DNA of 64,000 nucleotides from Erwinia aphidicola (GCF_014773485.1 NZ_JACXBP010000005.1:248001-312000); one strand, 5' to 3'. Positions 42,263 through 52,843 are shown, counted from the first letter of the stretch. The notes: generated by a model not told the origin, from the sequence alone. Numbers and translations are program-made.

Positions 42263-44764
42263 ATGTCGCAAATAACCTTACTGGCTCTCGACGGTCTGAC
42301 CTGCGGCCACTGCGTGAAGCGGGTGAAAGAGACGCTGGAAAAACGCCCGGATGTTGAACTGGCGGAAGTCAGCATTGATGCCGCGCGCATTTCCGGCGAC
42401 GCCAGTGCCGATCAGCTGATCGCCACGATTGAGCAGGCGGGCTACCATGCCCGCGTGGCGCAGGACGGTTCGCACCCAAAGGCTGATCCGCTGACAGACT
42501 CAGAAACTCAGCCGGAAGCGCTGACAGCGGATGATGCCACGCTTCCGGCAGAGAGTTTTCACCTGCTGATTGACGGCATGAGCTGCGCCAGCTGCGTCAG
42601 CCGCGTGCAGCATGCGCTGCAGGAGGTGGACGGCGTTAGCCAGGCGCGGGTGAACCTGGCCGAGCGCAGCGCGCTGGTGCTGGGTTCGGCGCAGCCGCAG
42701 TCCCTGATTGACGCGGTGACGCGTGCCGGCTATGGCGCAGAAATCATCGAAGATGACGTTAAGCGGCGGGAAAAGCAGCAGCAGAGCGCGCAGGCCGCAG
42801 TGCAGCGTTTTCGCTGGCAGGCGGCGCTGGCGCTGGCGCTCGGTATTCCGCTGATGCTGTGGGGCATGGTCGGCGACAATATGATGTTGAGCGCCACCAA
42901 CCGCAGCGGCTGGCTGATGGTTGGCGTAGTGACGTTGCTGGTGATGGCGATTGCCGGTGGGCACTTCTACCGCAGCGCGTGGAAAAGCCTGCGCAACCGT
43001 ACGGCAACGATGGATACCCTGGTGGCGCTCGGCACCGCGGCGGCCTGGCTTTACTCCATGGCGGTCAACCTGTGGCCCGACCTGTTCCCAATGGCCGCCC
43101 GCCACCTCTACTATGAAGCCAGCGCGATGATCATCGGCCTGATTAACCTTGGGCATATGCTGGAGCAGCGCGCGCGCCAGCGCTCGTCGCAGGCGCTGGA
43201 AAAGCTGCTGGACCTGACGCCACCGACGGCGCGCGTGGTCACTGACCGGGGCGAGCAGACCCTGGCGCTCAGCGCAGTGACGCTGGGGATGACGCTGCGG
43301 GTCAACACTGGCGATCGCGTGCCGGTTGACGGCACGATTATCCAGGGCGAAGCCTGGCTGGACGAGGCCATGCTGACCGGGGAAGCGGTTCCGCAGCAGA
43401 AATCCGCAGGCGATACGCTGCATGCCGGAACGGTGATGCAGGATGGCAGCGTGCTGCTGCGGGCCGATGCGATTGGCAAAAATACCACCCTGTCGCGCAT
43501 TATCCAGCTGGTGCGCCAGGCGCAGAGCAGCAAGCCGGCGATCGGCCAGCTGGCGGATAAGATCTCGGCGATCTTTGTTCCCACCGTGGTGGTGATTGCG
43601 CTGCTGAGCGCCGCCGTCTGGTATCTGTTCGGCCCCGCCCCGCAAATCGTTTACACGCTGGTGATCGCCACCACCGTGCTGATCATCGCCTGCCCCTGTG
43701 CGCTCGGTCTGGCCACGCCAATGTCGATTATTGCCGGCGTCGGGCGCGCCGCCGAGTTTGGCGTGCTGGTGCGCGATGCCGATGCACTGCAACGGGCCAG
43801 CACCCTCAGCACGCTGGTGTTCGATAAAACCGGCACCCTGACCGAGGGCAAGCCGCGCGTGGTGGCGATTCAGTTGTTTAACGGGGCCGATGAGCCGTCG
43901 GTATTACGCCAGGCTGCCGCGCTGGAGCAGGGTTCCGGCCATCCGCTGGCGCAGGCAATCGTCGCGCGTGCGGGCCTTAGCTCCCTGCCGGACATTGCGC
44001 AATTTCGTACAATACCGGGCCAGGGCGTCAGCGGCATACTCGACGGCATTCCGCTGCTGTTGGGTAACCCCGCGCTGATGGCGCAGCAGCAGATTGCCAC
44101 CGATAGCGTGCAGCAGCAGATGGATAAGCTGGCAGAGACGGGGGCTACTCCGGTGCTGCTGGCCGCCGACGGCCACATTGTCGCCCTGTTTGCCATCCGC
44201 GATCCGCTGCGCCAGGAGAGCGTCGGCGCGCTGCAGCGCCTGCACCAGCGCGGTTATCAGCTGGTGATGCTGACCGGGGATAACCCAATCACCGCCTCTG
44301 CCATTGCGCGCGAAGCCGGGATCGACAGGGTGATTGCGGGCGTATTACCGGCGGGTAAAGCCGCAGCGATCGCCCACCTGCAGCAGCAGGGTCAGCAGGT
44401 GGCGATGATTGGCGACGGCATCAATGATGCCCCGGCGCTGGCGCAGGCCGATGTCGGCATTGCCATGGGCGGCGGCAGTGATGTGGCGATTGAAACGGCG
44501 GCGATTACCCTGATGCGCCAGGATCTGAATGCGGTGGTCGATGCGTTATCCATCGCCAAAGCGACCCTGCGTAATATGAAACAGAATCTCCTTGGGGCGT
44601 TTATCTATAACGCGGCGGGGATCCCGATCGCGGCCGGGGTGCTCTACCCGCTGACCGGCACGCTGCTCAGCCCGGTGGTGGCTGGCGCAGCAATGGCTCT
44701 CTCTTCGATTACCGTGGTCAGCAACGCCAACCGCCTGATCCGCTATCGTCCGCCGCAGCACTGA
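42263..44764 (+). CDS. copA: Cu(I)-exporting P1B-type ATPase CopA
   Basis: The 833-residue pump has two N-terminal heavy-metal-binding domains with CxxC motifs (GLTCGHC near residue 14, GMSCASC near residue 112). Eight membrane segments include the transport motif [10 protein letters not shown]. The phosphorylation site is DKTGTLTEG, the actuator loop is LTGEAVP, and the hinge is [10 protein letters not shown]. It pumps Cu(I) out of the cytoplasm and is induced by CueR. Length and order match E. coli CopA. Confidence 0.97.
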   Translation: MSQITLLALDGLTCGHCVKRVKETLEKRPDVELAEVSIDAARISGDASADQLIATIEQAGYHARVAQDGSHPKADPLTDSETQPEALTADDATLPAESFHLLIDGMSCASCVSRVQHALQEVDGVSQARVNLAERSALVLGSAQPQSLIDAVTRAGYGAEIIEDDVKRREKQQQSAQAAVQRFRWQAALALALGIPLMLWGMVGDNMMLSATNRSGWLMVGVVTLLVMAIAGGHFYRSAWKSLRNRTATMDTLVALGTAAAWLYSMAVNLWPDLFPMAARHLYYEASAMIIGLINLGHMLEQRARQRSSQALEKLLDLTPPTARVVTDRGEQTLALSAVTLGMTLRVNTGDRVPVDGTIIQGEAWLDEAMLTGEAVPQQKSAGDTLHAGTVMQDGSVLLRADAIGKNTTLSRIIQLVRQAQSSKPAIGQLADKISAIFVPTVVVIALLSAAVWYLFGPAPQIVYTLVIATTVLIIACPCALGLATPMSIIAGVGRAAEFGVLVRDADALQRASTLSTLVFDKTGTLTEGKPRVVAIQLFNGADEPSVLRQAAALEQGSGHPLAQAIVARAGLSSLPDIAQFRTIPGQGVSGILDGIPLLLGNPALMAQQQIATDSVQQQMDKLAETGATPVLLAADGHIVALFAIRDPLRQESVGALQRLHQRGYQLVMLTGDNPITASAIAREAGIDRVIAGVLPAGKAAAIAHLQQQGQQVAMIGDGINDAPALAQADVGIAMGGGSDVAIETAAITLMRQDLNAVVDALSIAKATLRNMKQNLLGAFIYNAAGIPIAAGVLYPLTGTLLSPVVAGAAMALSSITVVSNANRLIRYRPPQH

Positions 44765-44851
44765 ATCCTCGCGGCTGCGCTTCGTTTTGCCCTGTCCGTC
44801 AGCGAGTTATCGCGTTAGCATGGTGGCACTAAACGGATGAGGCGGGAAATG

Positions 44852-45655
44852 ATGAGGAATCTTGTGCAGGTACTGCGGGCGCTACGCGACAGGTTCTGGC
44901 CGGTGAACTACAGCTATCCGGCGCTGGACGTCACGCTGGGCGATTGCCGGCTGCATCTGGTCGGCAGTATTCATATGGGCACGCGCAATATGCTGCCGCT
45001 GCCTGCCGTGCTGATGGCGCGTTTACGCCAGGCCGACGCATTGATAGTGGAGGCCGATATTACCGCCGGTGGCTCGCCGTTCAGCGACAGCGCAGTCTGC
45101 CCACCGCTGGCAGAGCGCCTCAGCGCTGAGCAGCTCAGCCCCCTGCAACAGCGGGCGGCAGAGCTGGGGATCTCCCCGGAGCGCATCGACACGCTGCCCG
45201 CCTGGCAGGTGGCGCTGATGCTGCAGGCGCAGCAGGCTCAGCGCCTTGGGCTGCACGCCGACTGCGGCATCGACTATCAGCTGCTGCAGGCCGCGCGCGG
45301 GCTGGAAAAAAAGGTGATTGAGCTGGAGGGGCCGGAAACCCAGCTGGCACTGCTGAACTCCCTGCCGGACAACGGACTGCCGCTGCTGGAGGACACGCTG
45401 GAGCACTGGCACACCAACGCCCGCCTGCTGCAAACTATGGTCAGCTGGTGGCTGGAAGCGCCGCCGGGCAGCCTCGGCAAGCTGGAGCTGCCGAACACCT
45501 TCAGCAGCAGTCTGAACGACCTGCTGATGCATCAGCGCAATCAGCAGTGGAGCCAGCTGCTGCGCCAGCTCCCGCCGGGACGTTACGTGGTGGCGGTCGG
45601 CGCGCTGCACCTTTACGGCGAAGGCAACTTGCCCGGCCTGCTGAAAAAAGCATAA
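44852..45655 (+). CDS. ybaP: TraB/GumN family protein YbaP
   Basis: The protein has the two GX2H motifs of the TraB family: GSIHMGT near residue 43 and GALHLYGEGNLP at the C-terminus, with the conserved HWHTNARLLQ in between. These residues may bind a metal, and a protease role has been proposed for relatives. Of three in-frame ATGs (44837, 44849, 44852), the last is chosen because the protein then begins like E. coli YbaP; GAGG and GGGA lie upstream. Confidence 0.88.
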   Translation: MRNLVQVLRALRDRFWPVNYSYPALDVTLGDCRLHLVGSIHMGTRNMLPLPAVLMARLRQADALIVEADITAGGSPFSDSAVCPPLAERLSAEQLSPLQQRAAELGISPERIDTLPAWQVALMLQAQQAQRLGLHADCGIDYQLLQAARGLEKKVIELEGPETQLALLNSLPDNGLPLLEDTLEHWHTNARLLQTMVSWWLEAPPGSLGKLELPNTFSSSLNDLLMHQRNQQWSQLLRQLPPGRYVVAVGALHLYGEGNLPGLLKKA

Positions 45656-45681
45656 AAAAAAGGCCGATGTTGAAATCGGCC
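45653..45681 (-). terminator. Hairpin after ybaP, U-run on the minus strand
   Basis: GGCCGAT (45662-45668) and ATCGGCC (45675-45681) pair perfectly. The A-run before the hairpin makes a U-run only for minus-strand transcripts, yet the nearest genes on both sides are plus-strand. It may stop read-through from the minus-strand LysR gene that would run antisense across ybaK. Confidence 0.7.
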
Positions 45682-45832
45682 CGTCAATAACAACATTTTT
45701 ATGATTTTTGTTATCGTCTCAGCCCTCGGGCTGACGCGGGCCAGATTGTCGCTCAAAGCGCAAAATTTCGCCAGTTTTTTATTCATCAGAGGTTCACTCT
45801 TTTATCATATCGCGCAAAGAAGGTGAGTGATT

Positions 45833-46312
45833 ATGACACCCGCAGTAAAACTGCTTGAAAAACAAAAGGTCACATTTACGCTGCACCCTTACGAGCACGA
45901 CAGCAGCGAAACGCATTTTGGCGATGAGGCGGTGCGCAAGCTCAATCTCAATGCGGATCAGGTGTATAAAACGCTGCTGATCGCACTAAATGGTGACAAT
46001 AAGACGCTGGCCGTGGCGGTCACCCCGGTTGCCGGACAGCTGGATCTGAAAAAGGTGGCGAAAGCGCTGGGGGCGAAAAAGGTCGAAATGGCCGATCCGC
46101 AGTTTGCGCAGCGCAGCAGCGGTTATCTGCTGGGCGGCATCAGCCCGCTGGGGCAGAAAAAACGCCTGCCGACGGTTATCGACCAGCTGGCGCAGCAGGT
46201 TGCCACCATTTATGTCTCCGGCGGCCGCCGCGGGCTGGATATCGAGCTGGCCCCGCAGGATCTGGCGCAGCTGCTCGACGCCCGCTTCGCCGATATCGCC
46301 AAACGCGATTAG
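45833..46312 (+). CDS. ybaK: Cys-tRNA(Pro)/Cys-tRNA(Cys) deacylase YbaK
   Basis: The 159-residue protein matches E. coli YbaK almost throughout ([57 protein letters not shown]). It contains the conserved lysine of the editing site in VYKTLLI. It hydrolyses Cys-tRNA(Pro) mischarged by ProRS. The start at 45833 is the ATG of the family; an upstream GTG adds two residues. It ends tail-to-tail with the LysR gene, overlapping four bases. Confidence 0.95.
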   Translation: MTPAVKLLEKQKVTFTLHPYEHDSSETHFGDEAVRKLNLNADQVYKTLLIALNGDNKTLAVAVTPVAGQLDLKKVAKALGAKKVEMADPQFAQRSSGYLLGGISPLGQKKRLPTVIDQLAQQVATIYVSGGRRGLDIELAPQDLAQLLDARFADIAKRD

Positions 46313-47175
46313 TCCGATCGCTGGGCAATCAGCTGATCGATCATCCAGCGCCCTGCCGGCCCCGGCGGCGCCCGGCGTGACCAGACGGCATCCACCTGAA
46401 TATTCTGCGGCCAGCCCGCCACCGGCAGCTCGCGCAGCAGCTGATGACCAAACTGTTCGGTGAGCCAGCGCGGCAAAATACTCCAGCCAAAGCCCTGCTC
46501 GGCCATCTCCAGCAGCAGCAGATACGACGGTGCCAGCCACACTTTTCCGGCCGGTGCGGGCTGCTGCTCCACCCAGGTATTGAGCCGCAGCTGGCGCAGC
46601 TGTTTTAACTCCGCTTCACTGACCTGCGCCTGCTGCGCCAGCGGATGATCCTGATGCAGATAGATCGCCATCTGCGCTTCAACCTGCAAGCGCTGCACGC
46701 AGATATCCACCGGGTAGTGCTGCTGCACCCGCACCACGCCAATGTGCGCACGGCCATTTTGCAGCAGATCGATAACGTCGGCATCCTCGGCAATCATGCA
46801 CTCAAACTCAATGTCCGGGTAACGCGCAGAGAGGCGCTGCAGCAGCGATTCATGATAATCGGCCTGCCAGAAATCGGAGATCGCCAGCCGCAGACAGGGT
46901 TCCACCTCCCCCGCCAGGCGCATTGCCAGCTCATCCAGCTGTGATGACGCCGCGAGGATCTCTTTCACCTGCGCCAGCGCCCGTTGGCCGTTTTCGGTCA
47001 GCACCGGGGTGCGCGCCTCGCGGTTAAACAGCGTGAAGCCAAGATCGCTTTCCAGATTGGCCACCGCCGTGCTGACGGTGGACTGGCTTTTGCGCAGCGC
47101 ACGCGCCGCCGCCGAGAACGAACCGCTTTCTACAGTCTGAACGAAGGCTTCAAGAGATTCCGGGGAGTAGCGCAT
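46309..47175 (-). CDS. LysR-family regulator next to a PACE efflux gene
   Basis: The 288-residue protein has an N-terminal helix-turn-helix ([20 protein letters not shown]) and a LysR effector domain. It is divergent from the PACE transporter at 47317 with 141 bases between, an arrangement described for AceI/AceR-type pairs, where the regulator senses biocides or polyamines. The effector here is unknown. Confidence 0.85.
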   Translation of the reverse strand: MRYSPESLEAFVQTVESGSFSAAARALRKSQSTVSTAVANLESDLGFTLFNREARTPVLTENGQRALAQVKEILAASSQLDELAMRLAGEVEPCLRLAISDFWQADYHESLLQRLSARYPDIEFECMIAEDADVIDLLQNGRAHIGVVRVQQHYPVDICVQRLQVEAQMAIYLHQDHPLAQQAQVSEAELKQLRQLRLNTWVEQQPAPAGKVWLAPSYLLLLEMAEQGFGWSILPRWLTEQFGHQLLRELPVAGWPQNIQVDAVWSRRAPPGPAGRWMIDQLIAQRSD

Positions 47176-47316
47176 AGATATATCGCTTTTATCGATGGAT
47201 AGTCATTTTATCTTAGCAAAAAAACGGCGGATAATGACCAACATATTTGGGCCAGGCATGCCAGGCCCCAACGGCAATTTACTAGCCCTGTTTTACTGAA
47301 AATAATGGAGTTCACT

Positions 47317-47760
47317 ATGTCTGGTCGTTCCCTGAAAGAACGGTTCTTTCACGCCGCAGGTTTTGAGGTTCTGGCGATTGCGATTGTTTCGCCGCTGGCC
47401 GCGTGGGTGATGGATAAACCGTTATTCCAGATGGGCGCGCTGGCAATTATGTTGTCAACGGTAGCAATGGTCTGGAACATGATTTATAACGCCGGTTTTG
47501 ACCGCTTGTGGCCGCGTAATAAGGTTAAGCGAGGAGTGGGATTACGCGTGCTGCACGCGCTGGGCTTCGAGGGTGGATTTATTCTTATCGGCCTGCCGAT
47601 TGCAGCCTGGATGCTGGGCATTTCGCTGTGGCAGGCATTCCTGATTGAAGTGGCGTTTTTCCTGTTCTTCCTGCCTTACACCATGTTGTATAACTGGCTG
47701 TACGATAAAGTGCGCGAACGGATTTGTCGGGGCGGCCCCTCTGTTTCGGTCCGCCCGTAG
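47317..47760 (+). CDS. PACE-family multidrug/biocide efflux transporter
   Basis: The 147-residue membrane protein has four helices and the two bacterial transmembrane pair motifs: RFFHAAGFEVLAIAIVSPLA with its conserved acidic residue, WNMIYNAGFDRLWP, then RVLHALGFEGGFILIGLPIA and YTMLYNWLYDKV. This is the chlorhexidine/short-diamine exporter family. The start at 47317 follows GGAG. The last ten residues (GGPSVSVRP) and the stop codon come from a palindromic repeat that has joined the 3' end. Confidence 0.88.
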   Translation: MSGRSLKERFFHAAGFEVLAIAIVSPLAAWVMDKPLFQMGALAIMLSTVAMVWNMIYNAGFDRLWPRNKVKRGVGLRVLHALGFEGGFILIGLPIAAWMLGISLWQAFLIEVAFFLFFLPYTMLYNWLYDKVRERICRGGPSVSVRP

Positions 47761-47797
47761 GCTGACGTTTGGGTCGACCCAAAAAGCGGCCGACCCC
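47729..47797. repeat. Two diverged members of the palindromic repeat family
   Basis: The first reads GGGGCGGCCC...GGTCCGCCC and GTAGG, with imperfect arms; the second reads GGGTCGACC, a CAAAAAGC loop and GGCCGACCC, with one mismatch in the stem. They fill the end of the PACE gene and the gap before ushA. Their decay compared with the perfect copies elsewhere suggests older insertions. Confidence 0.7.
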
Positions 47798-47813
47798 TGG
47801 AGAAAAAAATCCA

Positions 47814-49568
47814 TTAACGCATGACAGTATCGATTTTCGCCTGGCGCCATTTCTTCGGTGCCAGCGGCTTCTCATCCTCTACCGGCTTTGCACTCTCGGC
47901 CGGTTGCTCTCCGCCCTTTTGATAGACAATTTCTCCGGCAGGCTGGTATTTCGCCACGTCGAGCGGTGAGTGGCTCTCAATGTACTGTTTCAGCACTTCC
48001 GCATCGACAAAGCCGGTATTCACGTAGCCCGGCAGCTTATCAATCACCGGGTAACCGTCACCGCCTGTGGCGTTAAAGCTTAGCGTCGCCATGCGGTAGG
48101 TTTTCTCCGCATCCAGCGGCTGACCATTGATCTTCACCGCGCTGACGCCCGTACCGTCGGCCACCAGGCTGACGCGGGCAAACTGAGCGTAAGCCCCGGA
48201 ATCCACCTGCTTATTGGCCACCACCGCCAGATATTTTTCCACCTCGCTGCCTTTCATATCGACATACACCAGCGTGTTGCCAAACGGCTGCACCTTGAGC
48301 ACGTCTTTATAGGTTATTGCGCCCTCTTCAATCGAATCACGCACGCCGCCACCGCTCATCACCGCGAAATCGGCTTTGGTGCGGTCGATCTGCCCTTCAA
48401 GGATCAGGCGTGCCATGTTGGTCTGTACAAAGCGTACCTTGCTGCGATCCCCCTCCAGATGGCCATTGACGCTGCCGATTTTTACGCCGAGCTGCGCTTC
48501 GCCTTTTTTCTGGAACGGCGTCAGCAGTTTCTGCATCGCGCTGTTTTTGACAATTTCAGGCGTGTAGTTCACCCAGCTGCTGCTGCCGTCAGCATTGGTA
48601 ATCTTATGTTTCAGGTTGATCGGCACCAGTTCGTAGTGCTCCAGCGTCAGCTTGCCGTTCAGGAAGGTAAAGTCGGCGCGGCCAATATATTTGCCCCACT
48701 CGTGCGCCTGCACAATCCAGGTGCCGTTCTGGCGGTCCGGCGTACAGGGGGTGCCCGGTACATAGTCGGCCTGCTTCACATTCTCTTTCGCCATACACAC
48801 CGGGTCCTGCGAGTGGCCGCCGACGATCATATCGAGATAACCGGCAGGCAGCTCGCGCGCCATCTCCACATCGCCCGGGGCGTTGGAACCGTGCTGACCG
48901 TTGTCATAGTGCCCCATATGGGTGGCAGCAATAATCACGTCAGGCTTCTCTGTTGCACGCAGCTCTTCCACCACCGCTTTCGCTTCGGTGGCCGGTTTAT
49001 GGAACAGAATGTCGGTAAAGTTCTCCGGGTTGCCGATCTTCGCCGTGTCATCGGTGGTCAGGCCGATCACCGCAATCTTCAGGCCCATGCGGTTGAACAG
49101 TGCATAGGGCTGGAACAGGCGCTTGCCGGTGCTTTTCTGATAGATATTGGCGGAAAGCAGCGGGAACTTGGCCCATTTTTGCTGCTGGCGCAGGACGGAA
49201 AGCGGGTTATCAAACTCGTGATTGCCAATCGCCATGGCGTCGTAGCCAATCAGGTTCATGCCGCGAAAATCCGGTTCGGCATCCTGCAGGTCCGATTCCG
49301 GTACGCCGGTATTGATATCGCCGCCGGAGAGGATCAACGTCGCGCCGCCGTGCGCCTGCACTTCATAGCGGATCTGGTCCATCATGGTTTTTTGCGCCGC
49401 CAGACCATACTCATCATGCTCGTTTGGCCAGAAGCGCCCATGGTGATCGTTGGTGTGCAGGACGGTAAATTTATAGGTGCGATCTTTCACCCACGCCTGC
49501 GCCATCAGCGGGGTGGATAACAGCGCTACCGTCAGCACGCTGATTAAACTTTTTTTCAGTACTGGCAC
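47814..49568 (-). CDS. ushA: UDP-sugar hydrolase/5'-nucleotidase UshA with C-terminal extension
   Basis: The 584-residue periplasmic enzyme has a signal peptide (about residues 1-25) and metal-site motifs HTNDHHGRFW, SGGDINTG, GNHEFD, ATHMGHYD and VGGHSQDP, then the substrate-binding C-terminal domain with SFNATGGDGYPV. It splits UDP-sugars and nucleotides in the periplasm. A GTG start at 49568 fits AGAGG four bases upstream. E. coli UshA is 550 residues and ends soon after YQPAGEIVYQ-type sequence; here about 30 proline- and lysine-rich residues follow, reaching the repeat region. Confidence 0.93.
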   Translation of the reverse strand: MPVLKKSLISVLTVALLSTPLMAQAWVKDRTYKFTVLHTNDHHGRFWPNEHDEYGLAAQKTMMDQIRYEVQAHGGATLILSGGDINTGVPESDLQDAEPDFRGMNLIGYDAMAIGNHEFDNPLSVLRQQQKWAKFPLLSANIYQKSTGKRLFQPYALFNRMGLKIAVIGLTTDDTAKIGNPENFTDILFHKPATEAKAVVEELRATEKPDVIIAATHMGHYDNGQHGSNAPGDVEMARELPAGYLDMIVGGHSQDPVCMAKENVKQADYVPGTPCTPDRQNGTWIVQAHEWGKYIGRADFTFLNGKLTLEHYELVPINLKHKITNADGSSSWVNYTPEIVKNSAMQKLLTPFQKKGEAQLGVKIGSVNGHLEGDRSKVRFVQTNMARLILEGQIDRTKADFAVMSGGGVRDSIEEGAITYKDVLKVQPFGNTLVYVDMKGSEVEKYLAVVANKQVDSGAYAQFARVSLVADGTGVSAVKINGQPLDAEKTYRMATLSFNATGGDGYPVIDKLPGYVNTGFVDAEVLKQYIESHSPLDVAKYQPAGEIVYQKGGEQPAESAKPVEDEKPLAPKKWRQAKIDTVMR

Positions 49569-49744
49569 TCTGCCTCTCCTTGTTGAACAACTGCATTAGG
49601 TAACAAAGTTTTAATTTTTTGTGACTTCCGGCTGATTATGCAGCAGGATGAGGTCTGAAGGGTAATCTCTCCGTCTTATATTGCAGGCAGGGGCACACCC
49701 TTGAACTTCTCTAATAAAAACAAATTTCGATGACAGGTTAATTT

Positions 49745-50944
49745 ATGGCAAGTAATGACACCCTCGCTTCAGCGAATCTGCCGGTGAAGCGTACCGCTTT
49801 TGGCATTCTCGGCGCGATCAGCGTTGCCCATCTGCTAAACGATATGATCCAGTCGCTGATCCTGGCGATTTACCCGCTGCTGCAGAGTGACTTCTCGCTG
49901 AGCTTTGTGCAAATCGGCATGATCACCCTGACCTATCAGGTGACCGCCTCGCTGCTGCAGCCGCTGATTGGCTATTATACCGATAAACACCCGCAGCCGT
50001 GGTCGCTACCGATTGGCATGGGCTTTACCTTGTCCGGGCTGGTGCTACTGGCGATGGCGAATAACTTCCCCATGGTACTGGTCGCGGCGGCGCTGGTGGG
50101 TACTGGCTCGTCGGTGTTTCATCCCGAGTCGTCACGCGTGGCGCGCATGGCATCCGGCGGCCGTCACGGCCTTGCGCAGTCGCTGTTCCAGGTGGGCGGC
50201 AATCTGGGTAGCTCACTCGGCCCGCTGCTGGCCGCGCTGATCATTGCCCCTTACGGGCGCGGTAACGTCGCATGGTTCTCGCTGGCCGCGCTGCTGGCGA
50301 TTGTGGTGCTGTTGCAGATCGGCCGCTGGTATCAGACTCAGCATCGCGCCAGTAAAAGCCATGCGCAGAGTGCCGTTAGCCCGCTGCCCCGCCGTCAGGT
50401 GGCGTTGGCCATTTCGATTCTGCTGGTGCTGATTTTCTCCAAATACTTCTATCTCACTAGCCTGAGCAGCTATTACACCTTCTATCTGATGCACAAGTTT
50501 GGCCTGACGGTGCAGAGCGCGCAGCTGCACCTGTTCGCGTTTCTGTTCGCCGTGGCGGCCGGGACGGTGATTGGCGGGCCGATCGGCGACCGTATTGGCC
50601 GCAAGCGCGTGATCTGGGTGTCCATTCTCGGCGTGGCGCCGTTTACGCTGCTGCTGCCGCACGCCAACCTGTGGTGGACCGGCGCGCTGTCGGTGGTGAT
50701 TGGCTTTATTCTCGCCTCAGCCTTTTCCGCCATTCTGGTGTATGCCCAGGAGCTGATGCCAGGGCGTATCGGCATGGTTTCCGGTCTGTTTTTCGGTTTT
50801 GCCTTCGGCATGGGCGGGCTGGGCGCGGCGGTACTGGGCCTGGTGGCTGACCACAGCAGCATTGATGTGGTCTATCAAATCTGTGCTTATCTGCCGCTTC
50901 TTGGCATCCTGACTGCTTTCCTGCCTGATAACCGCCGTAAATAG
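49745..50944 (+). CDS. fsr: Fosmidomycin efflux transporter Fsr (MFS)
   Basis: The 399-residue major-facilitator protein has twelve predicted helices. Its N-terminus carries AISVAHLLNDMIQSLILAIY, with a long central loop (QHRASKSHAQSAVSPLPRRQ) and GGPIGDRIGRKRVIW in the second half. It matches E. coli Fsr in place and sequence character. It exports fosmidomycin and some other drugs. It is divergent from ushA. Confidence 0.92.
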   Translation: MASNDTLASANLPVKRTAFGILGAISVAHLLNDMIQSLILAIYPLLQSDFSLSFVQIGMITLTYQVTASLLQPLIGYYTDKHPQPWSLPIGMGFTLSGLVLLAMANNFPMVLVAAALVGTGSSVFHPESSRVARMASGGRHGLAQSLFQVGGNLGSSLGPLLAALIIAPYGRGNVAWFSLAALLAIVVLLQIGRWYQTQHRASKSHAQSAVSPLPRRQVALAISILLVLIFSKYFYLTSLSSYYTFYLMHKFGLTVQSAQLHLFAFLFAVAAGTVIGGPIGDRIGRKRVIWVSILGVAPFTLLLPHANLWWTGALSVVIGFILASAFSAILVYAQELMPGRIGMVSGLFFGFAFGMGGLGAAVLGLVADHSSIDVVYQICAYLPLLGILTAFLPDNRRK

Positions 50945-51160
50945 TCCCAGCCCGGTGCGATAACTGTATTTCGCGCCGGGTTACTCTCCTGCAAAGCCTG
51001 CTCCGCACACTGATAAGTGGGATAAATCGCACTTTCTGGCGACTTCATCTCAATGATTCAGATTTTTTGCCGTTATTACCAATTATGACAAGCGCCCCGT
51101 CAGAATTTGCCATACACTAAAAACTTACAATCGGACACATTTCCATTCAAAGGAGAGGAT

Positions 51161-52843
51161 ATGCACCACACCACACCGCTTATCACCACGATTGTCGGAG
51201 GCTTAGTCCTTGCGTTCCTCTTCGGTATGCTGGCGAATCGCCTGCGCATCTCTCCTCTGGTCGGTTATCTGCTGGCTGGCGTGCTGGCCGGGCCATTTAC
51301 CCCGGGTTTTGTCGCCGATACCAACCTGGCGCCAGAGCTGGCCGAGCTGGGCGTGATCCTGCTGATGTTTGGCGTTGGTCTGCACTTCTCGATGAAAGAT
51401 TTGATGGCGGTAAAGTCGATAGCCATCCCGGGGGCGATTGCGCAGATCGCCGCCGCCACGCTGCTCGGAATGGGGCTGTCGTGGGCGCTGGGATGGCCAA
51501 TGATGACCGGGCTGGTGTTTGGACTCTGCCTTTCCACCGCCAGCACCGTGGTGTTGCTGCGCGCGCTGGAAGAACGACAGCTGATTGACAGCCAGCGCGG
51601 ACAGATTGCGATTGGCTGGCTGATTGTGGAAGACCTGGTGATGGTGCTGGCGCTGGTGCTGCTGCCTGCGGTGGCCGGGCTGTTTGAAGAGGGCAAAGCC
51701 AGCGTCGGTATGGTGCTGTTCGACCTGCTGATCACTATTGGTAAGGTGGTGGCGTTTATGGTGCTGATGATGGTGGTGGGCCGGCGCGTGGTGCCGTGGA
51801 TCCTCGCCCGCAGTGCCGCCACCGGCTCGCGCGAGCTGTTTACCCTGGCGGTGCTGGCGCTGGCGCTGGGTATCGCCTTTGGCGCGGTAGAATTCTTTGA
51901 TGTCTCCTTCGCGCTCGGTGCCTTCTTCGCTGGCATGGTGCTGAATGAATCGGAGCTGAGCCACCGGGCGGCGCACGATACGCTGCCGCTGCGCGATGCG
52001 TTTGCGGTGCTGTTCTTTGTCTCGGTCGGGATGCTGTTCGACCCGATGATCCTGATCCAGCAGCCGCTGGCGGTGCTCGGCGCACTGGCGATTATCGTAC
52101 TGGGCAAATCGCTGGTGGCGCTGCTGCTGGTCAGCATGTTTGGTCACTCAAAGCGAACCGCGCTGACCATCTCCGTCAGCCTCGCACAGATTGGTGAGTT
52201 CGCCTTTATTCTCGCCGGGCTGGGGATCTCCCTGAATCTGCTGCCGGACAGCGGGCGCAACCTGGTGCTGGCGGGAGCTATCCTGTCGATTATGCTCAAT
52301 CCGATTCTGTTTGCTCTGCTGGAGAAGTATCTGCAAAAAACCGAAAGCATCGAACAGCTGACGATGGAAGAGGCCGTAGAGGAAGAGAAGCAGATCCCGG
52401 TGGATTTGTGCAACCACGCGGTGATTGTCGGCTTTGGCCGCGTTGGCAGCCTGCTGGGTAGCCGCCTGATGGCAGCCGGCGTGCCGATTGTGGTGGTGGA
52501 GAACAGCCGCCCGCGCGTGGAAGCCTTACGCGAGCAGGGCATCAAAGCGGTGCTGGGTAACGCGGCGCGCATCGATACCATGGAGCTGGCGCGTCTCGAC
52601 TGCGCACGCTGGCTGCTGCTGACTATTCCGAATGGCTATGAAGCGGGGGAGATTGTGACGGCAGCGCGTGAGAAGCGCCCGAACATTGAGATTATCGCCC
52701 GTGCGCACTATGACGATGAAGTGGATTACATTATGGAGCGCGGTGCGGATCGCGTGGTGATGGGCGAACGTGAGATTGCCAATAGCATGTTGAATTTACT
52801 GCTGCTAAACACGGAAGAAGCCCCCCAGGAGTGCCCGATTTAA
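51161..52843 (+). CDS. ybaL: CPA2-type cation:proton antiporter YbaL (KefB/C-like)
   Basis: The 560-residue protein starts MHHTTPLITTIVGGLVLAFL after AGGAGAGG. It has an antiporter membrane domain of about 400 residues with the conserved GALFAGMVLNES-type segment (FALGAFFAGMVLNESELSHR), and a C-terminal TrkA-N (RCK) domain beginning NHAVIVGFGRVGSLLG with a Rossmann GFGRVG motif. It is the E. coli YbaL type; K+ or other cation exchange is inferred from the family. Confidence 0.93.
   Translation: MHHTTPLITTIVGGLVLAFLFGMLANRLRISPLVGYLLAGVLAGPFTPGFVADTNLAPELAELGVILLMFGVGLHFSMKDLMAVKSIAIPGAIAQIAAATLLGMGLSWALGWPMMTGLVFGLCLSTASTVVLLRALEERQLIDSQRGQIAIGWLIVEDLVMVLALVLLPAVAGLFEEGKASVGMVLFDLLITIGKVVAFMVLMMVVGRRVVPWILARSAATGSRELFTLAVLALALGIAFGAVEFFDVSFALGAFFAGMVLNESELSHRAAHDTLPLRDAFAVLFFVSVGMLFDPMILIQQPLAVLGALAIIVLGKSLVALLLVSMFGHSKRTALTISVSLAQIGEFAFILAGLGISLNLLPDSGRNLVLAGAILSIMLNPILFALLEKYLQKTESIEQLTMEEAVEEEKQIPVDLCNHAVIVGFGRVGSLLGSRLMAAGVPIVVVENSRPRVEALREQGIKAVLGNAARIDTMELARLDCARWLLLTIPNGYEAGEIVTAAREKRPNIEIIARAHYDDEVDYIMERGADRVVMGEREIANSMLNLLLLNTEEAPQECPI

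Noticed and set aside
42500..43792. 430-residue open frame on the minus strand inside copA
   Set aside because: It is antisense to the conserved CopA core, rich in His, Gln and Arg, with no domain; a shadow of GC-rich codon use.
51203..52147. 314-residue open frame on the minus strand inside ybaL
   Set aside because: Low-complexity H/Q/R composition antisense to the membrane domain of YbaL; no ribosome binding site or family.
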